Part shown: positions 8,122 through 16,315 of the stretch, piece after piece
Position numbering within the stretch: the first letter of the stretch is position 1
Layout of the letters: each line of letters opens with the position of its first letter
Source: Variovorax sp. 679
GTDB taxonomy: Bacteria; Pseudomonadota; Gammaproteobacteria; Burkholderiales; Burkholderiaceae_C
Assembly: GCF_003952185.1 (NCBI RefSeq)
Contig: NZ_RXFS01000011.1
Location: 124,001-188,000 of the forward strand
Reading direction: 5' to 3'
Length of the DNA: 64,000 bases
Made by a program: the position numbers and the translations under genes
Notes under the pieces: generated by a model
The model's input: only the letters and a program-made list of their open reading frames with translations
The model's database searches: none
Told to the model about the DNA's origin: nothing

Positions 8122-9675
8122 ATGCACCAGCCCCGCAGCTTCCTGCGCGCCGCCCTGCTCTTCGCCCTCGCCTGGCTTGCCGTCTGCGGCATCGCGCGGG
8201 CGGCGGACGAGACGCTGCGCGTCGGCTCCAAGCGCTTCACCGAGTCGTACATCCTGGCCGAGCTGCTGGCGCAGACGGCAGCGCCGCACACCGCATCGCC
8301 GCCCGTCGTGCGGCAGGGGCTGGGCAACACGGCCATCGTCTACGAAGCGCTGCGCTCCGGGGCCATCGACCTGTATGCCGAATACACCGGCACCATCGCG
8401 CTCGAAATCCTCAAGGGCGCGCCGGCGGACACGCGCGAGGCGATGAACGCCGCACTCGCGCCGATGGGCCTGGGCGTTGCGATTCCGCTCGGTTTCAACG
8501 ACGGCTACGCGCTCGCGGTGCGCGCGGCCGACGCCGATCGGCTGGGCCTGCGAACGCTGAGCGACCTTGCGAAGCACCCCGAGCTGAAGTTCGGCCTGTC
8601 GAACGAGTTCATCGGCCGCGCCGACGGCTGGAAGGGGCTGGCCGGGCGCTACGGCTTCACGCAGACGCCCACCGGCCTCGACCACGGGCTGGCCTACGAC
8701 GCGGTGGCCGCGAAGCAGATCGACGTGATCGACATCTACACCACCGACGCCAAGATCGACCACCTCGGCCTGCGCGTGCTGGAAGACGACAGGAAATACT
8801 TTCCGCGCTACGACGCGGTGGTGCTCTACAAGCTCGACCTGCCCACGCGGCTGCCCAAGGCCTGGGCCGCGCTGAAGACGCTCGAAGGCAAGGTCGACGA
8901 GCACGCGATGATCGCGATGAATGCGCGAGCTGAGCTGCAGGGCGCGCCCTTCGACGCGATCGCGCGCGACTTCATTGCGAGCACAGGCAAGGGTGCAAGT
9001 GCGCAACCGCAGGAAGCACGCCGCGGCTTCATGGCGAAGCTGTTCGGGCCCGACCTGTGGAAGCTCGCGCGCCAGCACCTGCTGCTGGTGGCGCTGTCGG
9101 TGGGCATCGCCATTCTCGTCGGCGTGCCGATTGCGATCCTCGTGTTCCCGCATGTGCGGCTGCGCGCCGTGGTGCTGGGCTTCGCGAGCCTGCTGCAGAC
9201 CGTGCCATCGCTGGCGCTGCTGGCCGTGCTGATCTCGATGCTCGGCGCCATCGGCGCATTGCCAGCACTGATCGCGCTCACGCTCTACTCGCTGCTGCCG
9301 ATCATGCGCAACACGGTGACGGGGCTGGCCGAAGTGCCCAACGGCCTGCGGCTGGCAGGCACCGCGCTGGGCATGACTCCTCCGCAGAGCCTTCAGCTGG
9401 TGCTGCTGCCGCTGGCGCTGCCAACGCTGCTGGCGGGCGTGCGCACAGCCACAGCGATTGCGATCGGCACGGCGACCATCGCGGCTTTCATCGGCGCGGG
9501 CGGATTCGGCGAGCGCATCGTGACGGGGCTGGCGCTCAACGACCGCGAGCTGCTGGTGGCTGGGGCATTGCCGGCGGCTGCAATGGCGCTGCTGAGCGAA
9601 GGCGTGTTCGAGCTCATCGAATACATCATGCGAAGACGCCGTCGCGCGCCGCCGTCTTCGCTTCCGCCCGCCTGA
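8122..9675 (+). CDS. Glycine betaine/choline-type ABC transporter, binding protein fused to permease
   Basis: 517 aa. Signal peptide about 1-27 (ends ARA/ADE), then an OpuAC-type substrate-binding domain (about 30-290) with typical GSKRFTESYILAEL and YAEYTGT blocks. The binding-protein-dependent permease domain follows (about 315-505), with five or six helices and the EAA-type loop near LAGTALGMTPPQSL. Such SBP-permease fusions (OpuABC and YehYZ-like quaternary-amine systems) are known, though the binding domain is more often at the C-terminus of the permease. No ATPase gene is beside it: the upstream gene is divergent and the downstream gene is convergent with a 7 bp gap. It probably works with an ATPase encoded elsewhere. 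Confidence 0.85.
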   Translation: MHQPRSFLRAALLFALAWLAVCGIARAADETLRVGSKRFTESYILAELLAQTAAPHTASPPVVRQGLGNTAIVYEALRSGAIDLYAEYTGTIALEILKGAPADTREAMNAALAPMGLGVAIPLGFNDGYALAVRAADADRLGLRTLSDLAKHPELKFGLSNEFIGRADGWKGLAGRYGFTQTPTGLDHGLAYDAVAAKQIDVIDIYTTDAKIDHLGLRVLEDDRKYFPRYDAVVLYKLDLPTRLPKAWAALKTLEGKVDEHAMIAMNARAELQGAPFDAIARDFIASTGKGASAQPQEARRGFMAKLFGPDLWKLARQHLLLVALSVGIAILVGVPIAILVFPHVRLRAVVLGFASLLQTVPSLALLAVLISMLGAIGALPALIALTLYSLLPIMRNTVTGLAEVPNGLRLAGTALGMTPPQSLQLVLLPLALPTLLAGVRTATAIAIGTATIAAFIGAGGFGERIVTGLALNDRELLVAGALPAAAMALLSEGVFELIEYIMRRRRRAPPSSLPPA

Positions 9676-9682
9676 AGACCGA

Positions 9683-11119
9683 TCAGGCCAGCGTGTACGC
9701 CGTCTTCACCGTCGTGAAGAATTCCTGCGCGTAGTGCCCCTGCTCGCGCGGGCCGTAGCTGCTGCCCTTGCGGCCGCCGAAGGGCACGTGGTAGTCCACG
9801 CCCGCCGTCGGCAGGTTGACCATCACCATGCCGGCCTGGCTGTGGCGCTTGAAGTGGGTGGCGTACTTCAGCGAGGTGGTGGCGATGCCGGCCGAGAGGC
9901 CGAACTCGGTGTCGTTCGCCGTGGCCAGCGCTTCTTCGTAGTTCTTCACGCGGATCACGCTCGCCACCGGGCCGAAGATCTCTTCCTTGTTGATGCGCAT
10001 GGCCGCGGCCGATTCGCTGAAGAGGGCCGGCGACATGTAGTAGCCGTCGGTCTCCAGTTTCAGCAGCTCACCGCCCGCGGCCAGAGTGGCGCCCTCTCCC
10101 TTGCCGATGGCGACGTATTCCATGTCCTGGTCGAGCTGCGACTTCGACGAGACCGGGCCCATGTCTGTGCCCTGCGCCAGCGCGTCGCCCACCTTGATCT
10201 TCGCCATGCGCTCCTTCATGGCGGCAATGAACTTCGGATAGATGCCTTCGGTGACGATGAGCCGGCTCGACGCGGTGCAGCGCTGGCCGGTCGAGTAGAA
10301 AGCGCTCTGCACGCTGAGCTCCACGGCCTGCGCGAGGTCGGCGTCGTCGAGCACCACCTGCGGGTTCTTGCCGCCCATTTCGAGCTGCACCTTCTTGTGG
10401 TTGGTGACGCACTGGACCGCGATGTTGCGGCCCACGCCCACCGAGCCGGTGAAGCTGATCGCATGGATGCCGGGGTGGTTGACCAGCGCATTGCCGATCA
10501 CGCTGCCGCGCCCCATCACGAGATTGAACACGCCCGCCGGAATGCCCGAGCGGCTGATGATCTCGCTCAGCGCCCAGGCACTGCCCGGCACGAGGTCGGC
10601 GGGCTTGAGCACCACGCAGTTGCCGAAGGCCAGCGCGGGCGCGATCTTCCAGGCTGGAATGGCAATCGGGAAGTTCCACGGCGTGATGAGCCCAACCACG
10701 CCGACCGGCTCGCGCGTGATCTCCACGCCGATGTTGGGACGCACCGAAGGCAGCAACTCGCCCGCAAGGCGCAGGCACTCGCCCGCGAAGAACTTGAAGA
10801 TGTAGCCAGCGCGCGCGGCCTCGCCGATACCTTCGGCCTTGGTCTTGCCCTCTTCGCGCGCCAGCAGCGTGCCCAGCTCTTCCTTGCGCGCGAGGATCTC
10901 GTTGCCGATCTTGTCGAGCGCGTCGGAGCGTGCCTGCACGCTGCCCGTGGCCCAGGCCGGGAATGCCGCCGTGGCAGCCGCCACCGCCGCGTCGACGTGC
11001 GAGGCATCGCCCTGCGTGTACTGGCCGATCACGTCCGACAGGTTGCTCGGATTGACGTTCGGGCTGTAGCCCGCGCCGGCACGCCATTCGCCGCCGATGA
11101 GGTTGTCGAAGTTCTGCAT
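9683..11119 (-). CDS. 2,5-dioxopentanoate (alpha-ketoglutarate semialdehyde) dehydrogenase
   Basis: 478 aa NAD(P)-dependent aldehyde dehydrogenase. Visible landmarks: PWNFP (N149), KPAD cofactor site, FTGSVGVG (223-230), general base E247 in LEMGGKNP, and the nucleophile C281 in STGQRCTAS. In the aldarate pathway this enzyme oxidises 2,5-dioxopentanoate to 2-oxoglutarate. That substrate is inferred from its place beside gudD and kdgD; the fold alone fits many aldehydes. It is the last gene of the minus-strand half of the cluster, 140 bp behind gudD with a stop-adjacent repeat between. Start ATG 11119, preceded by AGAAGGAACCC. Confidence 0.85.
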   Translation of the reverse strand: MQNFDNLIGGEWRAGAGYSPNVNPSNLSDVIGQYTQGDASHVDAAVAAATAAFPAWATGSVQARSDALDKIGNEILARKEELGTLLAREEGKTKAEGIGEAARAGYIFKFFAGECLRLAGELLPSVRPNIGVEITREPVGVVGLITPWNFPIAIPAWKIAPALAFGNCVVLKPADLVPGSAWALSEIISRSGIPAGVFNLVMGRGSVIGNALVNHPGIHAISFTGSVGVGRNIAVQCVTNHKKVQLEMGGKNPQVVLDDADLAQAVELSVQSAFYSTGQRCTASSRLIVTEGIYPKFIAAMKERMAKIKVGDALAQGTDMGPVSSKSQLDQDMEYVAIGKGEGATLAAGGELLKLETDGYYMSPALFSESAAAMRINKEEIFGPVASVIRVKNYEEALATANDTEFGLSAGIATTSLKYATHFKRHSQAGMVMVNLPTAGVDYHVPFGGRKGSSYGPREQGHYAQEFFTTVKTAYTLA

Positions 11120-11167
11120 GTTGGGTTCCTTCTCGATACTGTTCAAAAAGCGCCAGTCATTATGGGA

Positions 11168-11252
11168 ATACCGCGGAACCGGCTTTGCCGGGCCGCAGGT
11201 ATTGCCCCCGGCGAGGGGGTTGGCGGCCACACGAAGTGGGCAAGCCTGGGGG
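11168..11252 (-). repeat. Stop-adjacent hairpin repeat, copy A
   Basis: About 85 bp, read on the minus strand starting 7 bp after the gudD stop. It contains the family features: CCCCCAGGCTTG at the start, ACTTCGTGT, a CCCCC...GGGGG hairpin, GCGGCCCGGCAAAGCCGG and a CCGCGGTAT end. Four other copies occur at about 12653, 20155, 20769 and 44349, always just after a stop codon and in the same orientation as the preceding gene. Confidence 0.85.
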
Positions 11253-11259
11253 AGAGTCT

Positions 11260-12615
11260 TTACCTGACCGTGCAGGGCTTCTTGTTGTCGAAGGTCCATC
11301 CCGGAATCAGGTACTGCATGGCCTGCGCGTCGTTGCGCGCGCCGAGACCGTGCTTCAGGTACAGCTGGTGCGCCTTCTCGACCGCATCCATGTCGAGCTC
11401 CACGCCCAGGCCACCGCGCGTGGGCACCTTCACGAAGCCGTCTTCGATCTTCAGCGGCGCCTTCGTCAGATGCTGGCCGTCCTGCCAGATCCAGTGCGTG
11501 TCGATGGCAGTCACCTTGCCCGGCGCGGCCGCCGCCACGTGCGTGAACATCGCGAGCGACACGTCGAAGTGGTTGTTCGAATGCGAGCCCCAGGTCAGGC
11601 CCCAGGCCTGGCACAGCTGCGCCACGCGCACCGAGCCCTGCATGGTCCAGAAATGCGGATCGGCCAACGGGATGTCGACAGATTGCAGCGAGAGGCTGTG
11701 CACCATCTCGCGCCAGTCGGTGGCCACCATGTTGGTCGCGGTGGGCAGGCCGGTGGCGCGGCGGAACTCGGCCATCACTTCCCGGCCGGAGAACACGCCC
11801 TCGGCGCCGCACGGGTCTTCGGCATAGGCCATCACGCCGTGCAGGTCGCGGCACAGGCGGATCGCGTCCTGCAGCAGCCAGCCGCCGTTGGGGTCAAGCG
11901 TGACGCGGGCCTTCGGAAAGCGCTCGTGCAGCGCACGGATGGCTTCGACTTCTTCCTCGCCGCGCAGCACACCGCCCTTGAGCTTGAAGTCGGTGAAGCC
12001 GTAGCGCGCGTGCGTGGCCTCGGCCAGACGCACGATGGCCTCGGGTGTCATGGCCTCCTCGTGGCGCAGGCGGAACCAGTCGTTGTCGGCGTTGGGGTCG
12101 CTTTCGTACGGCAGGTCGGTCTTCTTGCGGTCGCCGACATAGAAGAGGTAGCCGAGCATCTGCACCGCGTCGCGCTGCTGGCCTTCGCCGAGCAGGGCCG
12201 CCACGGGCACTTCGAGGAACTGGCCCAGCAGGTCGAGCAGCGCGGCTTCGACGGCCGTAACCGCATGGATGGTCACGCGCAGGTCGAAGGTCTGCAGGCC
12301 GCGCCCACCGCTGTCGCGGCCGGCGAAGGCGCTGCGCATGCTGTTGAGCACCGCGTTGTGGCGGCCGATGGGCTGGCCGACGATGAGGTCGCGCGCGTCT
12401 TCCAGCGTCTGGCGGATCTTCTCGCCGCCTGGCACTTCGCCCACGCCGGTGCGGCCGGCGCTGTCGGTCAGGATCAGCAGGTTGCGCGTGAAGAACGGGC
12501 CGTGCGCGCCGCTGAGGTTCATCAGCATGCTGTCGTGGCCCGCGACGGGGACCACGCGCATGCCGGTGACGACGGGGGCGCCGGGGACGGGAGAAGCGGA
12601 ATCTGAATTTGTCAT
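11260..12615 (-). CDS. gudD: Glucarate dehydratase
   Basis: 451 aa enolase-superfamily enzyme that removes water from D-glucarate (or L-idarate) to give 5-dehydro-4-deoxy-D-glucarate. The characteristic active-site set is intact: K211/K213 in FKLKGG, metal ligands D241 (LDPNGGW), E266 (AEDP) and N295 (ATNMVATDW), and catalytic H345 in GSHSNNHFD. Each is offset by six from the textbook E. coli GudD numbering. Length is normal. It lies between a Bug receptor gene and the aldehyde dehydrogenase, in the same direction, with the repeat element on both sides. Cytoplasmic; presumably induced through the GntR regulator at 16316. Confidence 0.95.
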   Translation of the reverse strand: MTNSDSASPVPGAPVVTGMRVVPVAGHDSMLMNLSGAHGPFFTRNLLILTDSAGRTGVGEVPGGEKIRQTLEDARDLIVGQPIGRHNAVLNSMRSAFAGRDSGGRGLQTFDLRVTIHAVTAVEAALLDLLGQFLEVPVAALLGEGQQRDAVQMLGYLFYVGDRKKTDLPYESDPNADNDWFRLRHEEAMTPEAIVRLAEATHARYGFTDFKLKGGVLRGEEEVEAIRALHERFPKARVTLDPNGGWLLQDAIRLCRDLHGVMAYAEDPCGAEGVFSGREVMAEFRRATGLPTATNMVATDWREMVHSLSLQSVDIPLADPHFWTMQGSVRVAQLCQAWGLTWGSHSNNHFDVSLAMFTHVAAAAPGKVTAIDTHWIWQDGQHLTKAPLKIEDGFVKVPTRGGLGVELDMDAVEKAHQLYLKHGLGARNDAQAMQYLIPGWTFDNKKPCTVR

Positions 12616-12652
12616 TTCGAATCAATCCAAAGCCGAGCCGGTCTTTTCGGGG

Positions 12653-12741
12653 AACACCGCGGAACCGGCTTCGCCGGGCCGCAGGTGTTGCCCCCGGCGA
12701 GGGGGTAGGCGAAGCGACACGAAGTGCGCGAAGCCTGGGGG
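12653..12741 (-). repeat. Stop-adjacent hairpin repeat, copy B
   Basis: About 89 bp read on the minus strand, beginning 7 bp after the stop of the Bug receptor gene at 12749. It has the full set of family features: CCCCCAGGCTTCGCG, CACTTCGTGTCGCTTCGCC, a CCCCC/GGGGG hairpin, AACACCTGCGG pairing with CCGCGGTGTT, and an inner CCGGC/GCCGG stem. It separates the receptor gene from gudD. Confidence 0.85.
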
Positions 12742-12748
12742 AGTGCCA

Positions 12749-13735
12749 TTAATCTGCGGTGATGTGGCGGGTGTCGATCAATGTCTTCCAACGCGTCCAT
12801 TCGCGCAACTGGAAGGCGGTGAATTCTTCGGGGGTGCTGGCGACGATTTCCAGGCCCTGGTCGAGCATGCGTTTCTTCGTCTCGGGGTCCTGCATCGCTG
12901 CAATGACCGCGTCGCTCAGCTTCTTCTTCACGGCGGGCGGCAGTCCCTTCGGCGCAGCCATGCCTTGCCACGAATAAACCTCGGCGCCTTTCACCCCGGC
13001 CTCGGCGAGCGTGGGCACGTCGGGCAGCACGGGCGAACGCTTGTCGCCTGTGACTGCGATGGCGCGCAGCTTGCCAGCGCGAATGTGCGGCAGCACGGCA
13101 TTCACGTTCTGGAACGAGAAGTCGACCTGGTTGCCCAGCAGGTCGTTGACCGCCGGTGCGCCGCCCTTGTAAGGCACATGCACGCCTTCGGTCTTGGTCT
13201 GCTGCCAGAAGAGCTCGGCCGAGAGATGGTCGGACGAGCCGTTGCCCGAACTCGCGAACGAGACCTTGCCCGGTGTCTTGCGCAGCAATGTCAGCACATC
13301 GGCCACCGTGTGCTCGGGCCGCGCGACGTTCGCGACGAGCACGTTGGGCGCCTGCACCGGCACGCTGATGTAGTCGAAGTCTTTCGTCGCGTCGTAGGGC
13401 ACGCTCTTCTGCAGGTGCGGCGTGACGACGAAGGCGCCGAGCGAGGACACGAGCAGCGTGTAGCCGTCGGGCGCCGCGCGCTTGACCTGACCCGTGCCGA
13501 TGGTGCCGGTGGCGCCAGGACGGTTGTCGACGACGAAGCTGCCGCCGAGCTTGGTCTGCAGCTGCAATGCGATGGCACGCGCGACCATGTCGGTGGAGCC
13601 GCCGGCCGGGAACGGCACGATGATCGTCACCGGCCTCTGCTGCGGCCATGCGTCGCCCTGTGCGGTGGCATGCAGGGGCAGCAGCGCGGTCGAAGCGGCC
13701 GCGAGGGCCGCCGCAAGAAGTGCTCTCCTATTCAT
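12749..13735 (-). CDS. Bug-family (tripartite tricarboxylate) periplasmic binding protein 1
   Basis: 328 aa. The start at 13735 gives a clean signal peptide (MNRRALLAAALAAAS..., cleavage near ATAQ). The mature protein begins with the Bug hallmark RPVTIIVPFPAGGSTD and contains VVDNRPGATG and HVPYKGGAPAVNDL, the ligand-binding loops of this family, which commonly bind carboxylates. No TctA/TctB membrane genes are in the window. Position between gudD and kdgD suggests an aldarate or related acid ligand; it may act in uptake or in sensing. A lipoprotein gene lies 5 bp upstream in the same direction. Confidence 0.9.
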   Translation of the reverse strand: MNRRALLAAALAAASTALLPLHATAQGDAWPQQRPVTIIVPFPAGGSTDMVARAIALQLQTKLGGSFVVDNRPGATGTIGTGQVKRAAPDGYTLLVSSLGAFVVTPHLQKSVPYDATKDFDYISVPVQAPNVLVANVARPEHTVADVLTLLRKTPGKVSFASSGNGSSDHLSAELFWQQTKTEGVHVPYKGGAPAVNDLLGNQVDFSFQNVNAVLPHIRAGKLRAIAVTGDKRSPVLPDVPTLAEAGVKGAEVYSWQGMAAPKGLPPAVKKKLSDAVIAAMQDPETKKRMLDQGLEIVASTPEEFTAFQLREWTRWKTLIDTRHITAD

Positions 13736-13740
13736 TCGCG

Positions 13741-14190
13741 CTAGATCCTCACGGCCTGGCGCGCGAGCAGCTTCCAGCTGCCGCCCTGCTTCTGCCACAC
13801 GCCGAGGATCTTCAGCGCCACCTTGCCGGGCTTGCCCGAGTCGTTGGTGTCGGCAGTGAGCGTGTGGCGCACGATGGCGGTGCTGCCGTCGACCACCTTC
13901 ACGGTCTGGTCGGTGATGGCGATGGTCACGAAGTCGGATTTGCCGTCGAGCAGGTCGGCGATGAAGCTGGCCTTGGTGTCGACCTTGCCGCCCGAGTGGC
14001 CGTAGCTGAGGTCGTCGGACACCAGCCCACCGAGCGCTGCTGGGGTGGGGTCGATCATCGCGATGCGAAGGCGCTCGGCGGCGGCGGCAACCTCGGGCGC
14101 GGCCGATGCGGCATTGCCGGCAGGCATCACCGAGCAGGCCGAGAACAGGGCGGCCGAAGCAGCGACCAGGAAGAGCTTCTTGAGGAACAT
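13741..14190 (-). CDS. NTF2-like (SnoaL/DUF4440-type) lipoprotein
   Basis: 149 aa. N-terminal signal with lipobox LFSAC (Cys about residue 19). The rest looks like a single NTF2-like cone fold: an early helix with AERLRIAMIDPTPAALGGLVSDDL, a central YGHSGGKVDTK strand-loop, and a C-terminal strand pair ending GVWQKQGGSWKLLARQAVRI, the typical end of SnoaL/DUF4440 proteins. Catalytic function cannot be told. It sits inside the aldarate cluster, 5 bp from the Bug receptor gene and 46 bp from kdgD, so it is probably co-transcribed; membrane-anchored in the periplasm. Confidence 0.7.
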   Translation of the reverse strand: MFLKKLFLVAASAALFSACSVMPAGNAASAAPEVAAAAERLRIAMIDPTPAALGGLVSDDLSYGHSGGKVDTKASFIADLLDGKSDFVTIAITDQTVKVVDGSTAIVRHTLTADTNDSGKPGKVALKILGVWQKQGGSWKLLARQAVRI

Positions 14191-14236
14191 GGCGTCTTGT
14201 CTCCGTTGTTGTTGGTGGTGTTCGGACGCGATGGAC

Positions 14237-15148
14237 TTACTGCGGGCCGAGCGCGTCGATCAGCGCCTTGAGCTGCTCCATCTCGGCAGGCTTCAGGTCG
14301 GTGAGCGGCGCGCGCACGGGGCCTGCGTCGTGGCCGACGATCTTTGCGCCGGCCTTCACGATGCTCACTGCGTAGCCCGGCACGCGGTTGCGCAGCTCGA
14401 GATACGGCATGAAGAAGTTCTTCAGCAGGCGGTGCTGCGTCGGCAGGTCGTCGGCGGCGACGGCCTTGTAGAAGTCCATGGCGGTCTTCGGAATGAAGTT
14501 GAAGACGGCCGACGAATACACGGGCGTGCCCATCGCCTTGTAGGCAGCGGCGTAGACCTCCGCCGTGGGCAGGCCGCCCAGGTAGGCGAAGCGGTCGCCC
14601 ATCTTCTGGTAGATGGCGACCATGGCCTCGATGTCGCCCACGCCGTCCTTGAAGCCGACGAGGTTGGGGTTGCGCTCGGCCAGCGCGGCCAGCGTGTCGG
14701 GCTTCAGGCGGCTGGTGGCGCGGTTGTAGACGATCACGCCGAACTTCACGCTCTTGCACACGGCATCGACGTGCGCTGCAAGGCCTTCCTGGCCGGCTTC
14801 GGTGAGGTAGTGCGGCAGCAGCAGGATGCCGTGCGCGCCGGCCTTCTCGGCGGCTTGCGCGCACTGGATGGCGAAGCGCGTGGGGCCGCCGGCGCCAGCG
14901 ATGATCGGCACCACGCCGCGGCAGGTGTCGACCGCTGTCTTGATGATGCCGGGGTACTCGTCGCCGGTGAGCGAGAAGAACTCGCCGGTGCCGCCGGCCG
15001 CGAACAGCGCGCTCGCGCCGTAGGGAGCGAGCCATTCGAGGCGCTGCTCGTAGCCCTTCTTGTTGAAGTCGCCGTTGCTGTCGAAGTCGGTCAGCGGGAA
15101 CGAGAGCAGGCCGGAGCCCATGATGGTCTTGAGTTCTTGGGGGTTCAT
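14237..15148 (-). CDS. kdgD: 5-dehydro-4-deoxyglucarate dehydratase (decarboxylating)
   Basis: 303 aa member of the DHDPS/NAL aldolase superfamily. It converts 5-dehydro-4-deoxy-D-glucarate to 2,5-dioxopentanoate, water and CO2. The Schiff-base lysine is K167 in GFKDGVGD, the partner tyrosine is Y141 in VIVYNRA, and the carboxylate-binding loop GGTGEF is at 52-57. The start MNPQELK at 15148 matches the usual KdgD N-terminus. It links GudD/GarD upstream to the aldehyde dehydrogenase at 9683, which completes the route to 2-oxoglutarate. Confidence 0.95.
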   Translation of the reverse strand: MNPQELKTIMGSGLLSFPLTDFDSNGDFNKKGYEQRLEWLAPYGASALFAAGGTGEFFSLTGDEYPGIIKTAVDTCRGVVPIIAGAGGPTRFAIQCAQAAEKAGAHGILLLPHYLTEAGQEGLAAHVDAVCKSVKFGVIVYNRATSRLKPDTLAALAERNPNLVGFKDGVGDIEAMVAIYQKMGDRFAYLGGLPTAEVYAAAYKAMGTPVYSSAVFNFIPKTAMDFYKAVAADDLPTQHRLLKNFFMPYLELRNRVPGYAVSIVKAGAKIVGHDAGPVRAPLTDLKPAEMEQLKALIDALGPQ

Positions 15149-15201
15149 CGGGAACGTCCAGTGATGTTTTGAAAAAAGAAAAAGAGGAATGAGGCAGCCG
15201 G

Positions 15202-16200
15202 TCAGTCGAGCCTGACGTTGGCTTCCTTGATGACTTGCGCCCAGCGCGCGCGCTCCTTGGCGAAGAACTGGTCCTGCTCCGGCGCAGTCATGGTCACGAC
15301 CTCGGCGCCCTGCCCCGCAAGGCGGGCGCGGATGTCGGGCGTGCGGATGATGCGGACCAGCTCGCGGTTGAGCCGCGCGATCACCGCGTCGGGCACGCCG
15401 CGCGCCGCGACAACGCCCTGCCAGGTGCCCGACTCGTAGCCGGGCGCGCCCTGCTCCGCGATGGTCGGCACGCTGCCGATCAGGGGCATGCGCGTGGCCT
15501 TGGAAACCGCGATCAGCTTGAGCTTGCCGGCCTGCACCTGCGGATAGGTGGCGAGCATGCCGTTCATCAGCACCTGCGTCTGGCCCGACACGGTGTCGAG
15601 CACGGCCTGAACGCCGCCCTTGTACGGCACGTATTCCCACTTGGCACCGACGCGGCGCTGCAGTTCGATGCCCGCGAGGTGCGCGGTGCTGCCGCTGGCG
15701 GTGACGGCAAAGTTGAGATCGCTTTTCTTCGAGAGCTCGACCAGCTCCTTCAGCGTGCTCGCCTGCACCGAGGGATGCACCACCAGCAGGTGCGGCGAAT
15801 AGGCCAGCATGGCCACGCTGCGCAGGTCCTTCGACGGATCGAAAGGCAGCTTGGGGTACAGCGACGGGCTGATGGCCAGCGCGCCGAGGTCGCACAGCAT
15901 CAGCGAGTAGCCGTCGGCCGGCGCCTTGGCCAGCAGGTCGGCGCCTAGGTTGCCGTTGGCGCCCGCGCGGTTGTCGATGATCACCGACTGGCCGAGCGCC
16001 TCGGACAGCGGCTGGCTGATGGCGCGCGCAATGATGTCGGACGAACCGCCCGGTGGGTACGGAACGATGATGCGGATCGGCTTCGAGGGCCAGTTGCCGG
16101 TGCCGCCCTGCGTGCCCTGGGCGAAGGCGCGCACAGGCAGGCTGGCGGCCAGCGTCGTGGCCAGAGCGGCCCCCAGCGCGCCGCGTCGGTTGATGATCAT
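15202..16200 (-). CDS. Bug-family periplasmic binding protein 2
   Basis: 332 aa. The start at 16200 gives a twin-Arg-containing N-terminus (MIINRRGALGAAL) and a signal cleaved near AFAQ; an in-frame Met 18 codons upstream lacks this logic. Bug signatures: KPIRIIVPYPPGGSSD, VIIDNRAGANGNLG, YVPYKGGVQAVLD. It is first in the minus-strand half of the aldarate cluster, directly downstream of a region with a copy of the presumed GntR operator (16255-16279), so its promoter probably drives kdgD and the genes beyond. Confidence 0.9.
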   Translation of the reverse strand: MIINRRGALGAALATTLAASLPVRAFAQGTQGGTGNWPSKPIRIIVPYPPGGSSDIIARAISQPLSEALGQSVIIDNRAGANGNLGADLLAKAPADGYSLMLCDLGALAISPSLYPKLPFDPSKDLRSVAMLAYSPHLLVVHPSVQASTLKELVELSKKSDLNFAVTASGSTAHLAGIELQRRVGAKWEYVPYKGGVQAVLDTVSGQTQVLMNGMLATYPQVQAGKLKLIAVSKATRMPLIGSVPTIAEQGAPGYESGTWQGVVAARGVPDAVIARLNRELVRIIRTPDIRARLAGQGAEVVTMTAPEQDQFFAKERARWAQVIKEANVRLD

Positions 16201-16254
16201 GCTTGCTGCCTCCTGTTGTTCGATGGTCGTCACAACTCGCGCGGCCTGGCGCAC

Positions 16255-16279
16255 AAGTTATCAGTCATCGTACAACTAG
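16255..16279. promoter_or_regulatory. Putative GntR/FCD operator, copy 1
   Basis: This 25 bp segment, read on the minus strand, matches the segment at 17220-17244 at 22 of 25 positions; the shared core is CTAGTTGTACGA plus GATAACTT. It lies 55 bp upstream of the Bug receptor start at 16200, where a regulator would control the minus-strand operon. The two copies flank the gene for a FadR-type regulator, so that protein is the obvious candidate binder. Inference from sequence sharing and position. Confidence 0.6.
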
Positions 16280-16309
16280 AAAAACAACTTGTCCAGCATG
16301 AGGGACAAG
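16280..16309 (-). terminator. Intrinsic terminator of the GntR gene
   Basis: Reading the minus strand past the gntR stop (16316): a 7 bp stem CTTGTCC/GGACAAG (16303-16309 with 16288-16294) with an 8 nt loop, followed directly by TTGTTTTTCT. This fits a rho-independent terminator and separates the regulator transcript from the operon that starts at 16200. Confidence 0.65.
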
Positions 16310-16315
16310 AAAAAC

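Noticed and set aside
9734..11827. A 697-codon plus-strand frame opposite the aldehyde dehydrogenase and gudD
   Set aside because: Antisense shadow; both minus-strand genes have intact catalytic residues.
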